Origin: Ligula intestinalis
Lineage: Eukaryota > Platyhelminthes > Cestoda > Diphyllobothriidea > Diphyllobothriidae
Length of the DNA: 64,000 nucleotides
Reading direction: 5' to 3'
Assembly (NCBI GenBank): GCA_036362985.1
Contig: JAYGXS010000004.1
Coordinates: 33,725,007 to 33,789,006, forward strand
Under the pieces are notes generated by a model that searched no databases, was not told the DNA's origin, and was given only the letters and a program-made list of their open reading frames with translations. Shown one piece after another: positions 62,974-64,000 of this stretch (within the stretch, counting starts at the first letter, position 1; every line of letters begins with the position of its first letter). The position numbers and the translations under genes were made by a program.

Positions 62974-64000
62974 CGTCCACAGACGGCAATCTAGCAGCTA
63001 GGCCATAAACGCTTCAATGAACCGAAGTTCATCATTGCCTCGCAACCTGTCATTCGCTGTCACTGCAGATCTGATATTTATTCAAAAAGGAATGGACGCA
63101 ACCTCACCTATTGGCTTCCCAATGTAAAGAAGCTACGCATGGGTGGCAGAGATCACTAACAAGCAACCAACTATCAGGTCGGGGACTGCTAAGTTATAAT
63201 TGCGGCCAGGACAGCTAGTGTTGTTTAACACTAAAAAAGCCATGAAAGCGATTTACAAAAGACAGACACAATTTTTCTGTTTGTCATATAGGAGTTAAGG
63301 CTAAGTCGGTTAACCCTAACAATCTTCGAGGGCTGGTTCCTTAGGAAATGGAAGAAGTCTTGGGAAGGCCAGAGTAGAAAGAAGAGTTTATTGTGTACAC
63401 AATGGAACGGAGAATAGATGGAAAGAATGTCGACTCGCGGAGTAGTGCGTCCGTTCCCTATTCGGGTCGGCTCCGGAGTGACTAATGCATCAGGAATCAC
63501 CGGCGAATGCTTTGTCCCGGGGGCCATTGGGGCTGCTGATGTCTAGCCTAGCGTGGATGCACGACCTTGAGATTGGCTAACGCTGGCTAGCCTGAGCGCG
63601 CGGTCGCGCTGAGGAGTATGTGCGCGTCGGTCAAGGAAAGTTGGCGCCTAGCCCTAGGAGGCAGTGGGCACACAGGCAGGCTAGATGAGTCATGCGTCAG
63701 CGGCTGGTCTTGGGTTCCAAGTGGCTGCAATAGGGCCACTACAGTCAGTCTTAGGGTATGTCTCTTTTGTGTGGTAATGATTAAAGTATTTTCGAAAAAA
63801 ATTGACTTTGGTGAACGAACACAAATGTGTCCATCGTAGACATTGCAGTCCCTAAAAACACGCCGCCAATCCAGCATATTTGCCATCGAGTCACGCCTTT
63901 ATCAAGGTTAAAATGCAGAGTCGTTTATTCATAGCAAGAAAAGGAAAGAGAGGCAATTAATCCTGAGGACAAAGAAATGAAGAGGTTTCGAACATACAGA
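62974..64000. other. Window end, intergenic
   Basis: Contains the second copy (63323-63425) of the repeat at 53562. TTTATT strings at 63390 and 63924 may be reverse-complement polyadenylation signals of - strand elements. No gene supported. Confidence 0.45.

Noticed and set aside
1..64000. CRISPR arrays, operons, phage or other prokaryotic systems
   Set aside because: No spaced palindromic repeat arrays or compact gene runs; all coding is intron-containing or retroelement-derived.

Overview
The window is eukaryotic nuclear DNA. It carries one interrupted protein-coding gene on the + strand, with every intron following the GT-AG rule, and a dense load of retroelement remains. The gene is an orthologue of TRIP12, the HECT-type E3 ubiquitin ligase (the Ufd4 family). 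A large, serine- and glycine-rich invertebrate TRIP12, kilobase introns, Penelope-like, RTE-like and CR1-like retroelement remnants and tRNA-derived short repeats together suggest a flatworm, most likely a tapeworm. That taxonomic guess is inference; nothing here proves the species.

TRIP12 (112-48824). Eighteen or nineteen exons are visible. The 5' end of the gene (N-terminal disordered region and most of the ARM repeats) lies upstream of the window. The reading phase carries through every junction, and the visible spliced coding sequence is 6543 nt (2180 codons plus stop) if a small optional exon at 6084-6170 is counted. Order: end of the ARM-repeat region (exons 1-3), helical region (4-5), linkers (6-8), central helical region (9-11), very long low-complexity inserts (12-14, 16), HECT N-lobe (15-17), HECT C-lobe (18-19). 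The catalytic cysteine codon is 48720-48722, 33 residues before the end, the same distance as in human TRIP12. The WWE domain found between the ARM and helical regions in vertebrate TRIP12 is not visible.

Introns. Intron 8 (10442-17426) and intron 10 (18146-32738) hold most of the intronic insertions. These include tRNA-derived SINE-like elements at 12.7 and 13.6 kb, an LTR-internal-LTR unit at 21.9-23.5 kb whose internal part is Ala/Glu-rich, a 2 kb AT-rich stretch, and a decayed RTE-like LINE at 27.9-31.4 kb. Intron 11 contains a head-to-head pair of tRNA-derived elements bounded by a 14-bp target-site duplication. Intron 12 has a 270-300 bp duplication whose second copy ends about 45 bp before exon 13.

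Downstream of the gene (48825-64000). No convincing host gene was found. The stretch holds a degenerate CR1/jockey-type reverse transcriptase on the - strand (50.2-51.3 kb), the C-terminal end of a Penelope-like GIY-YIG reading frame (52.6-52.8 kb), a 400-N assembly gap beside a TCA microsatellite, a 330-bp TTC tract, and a nearly 1 kb foldback element at 62 kb. The foldback's arms end in a motif that recurs at five places in the window and resembles a degraded hammerhead-ribozyme core. This foldback and the recurring motif are the most unusual things in the window.
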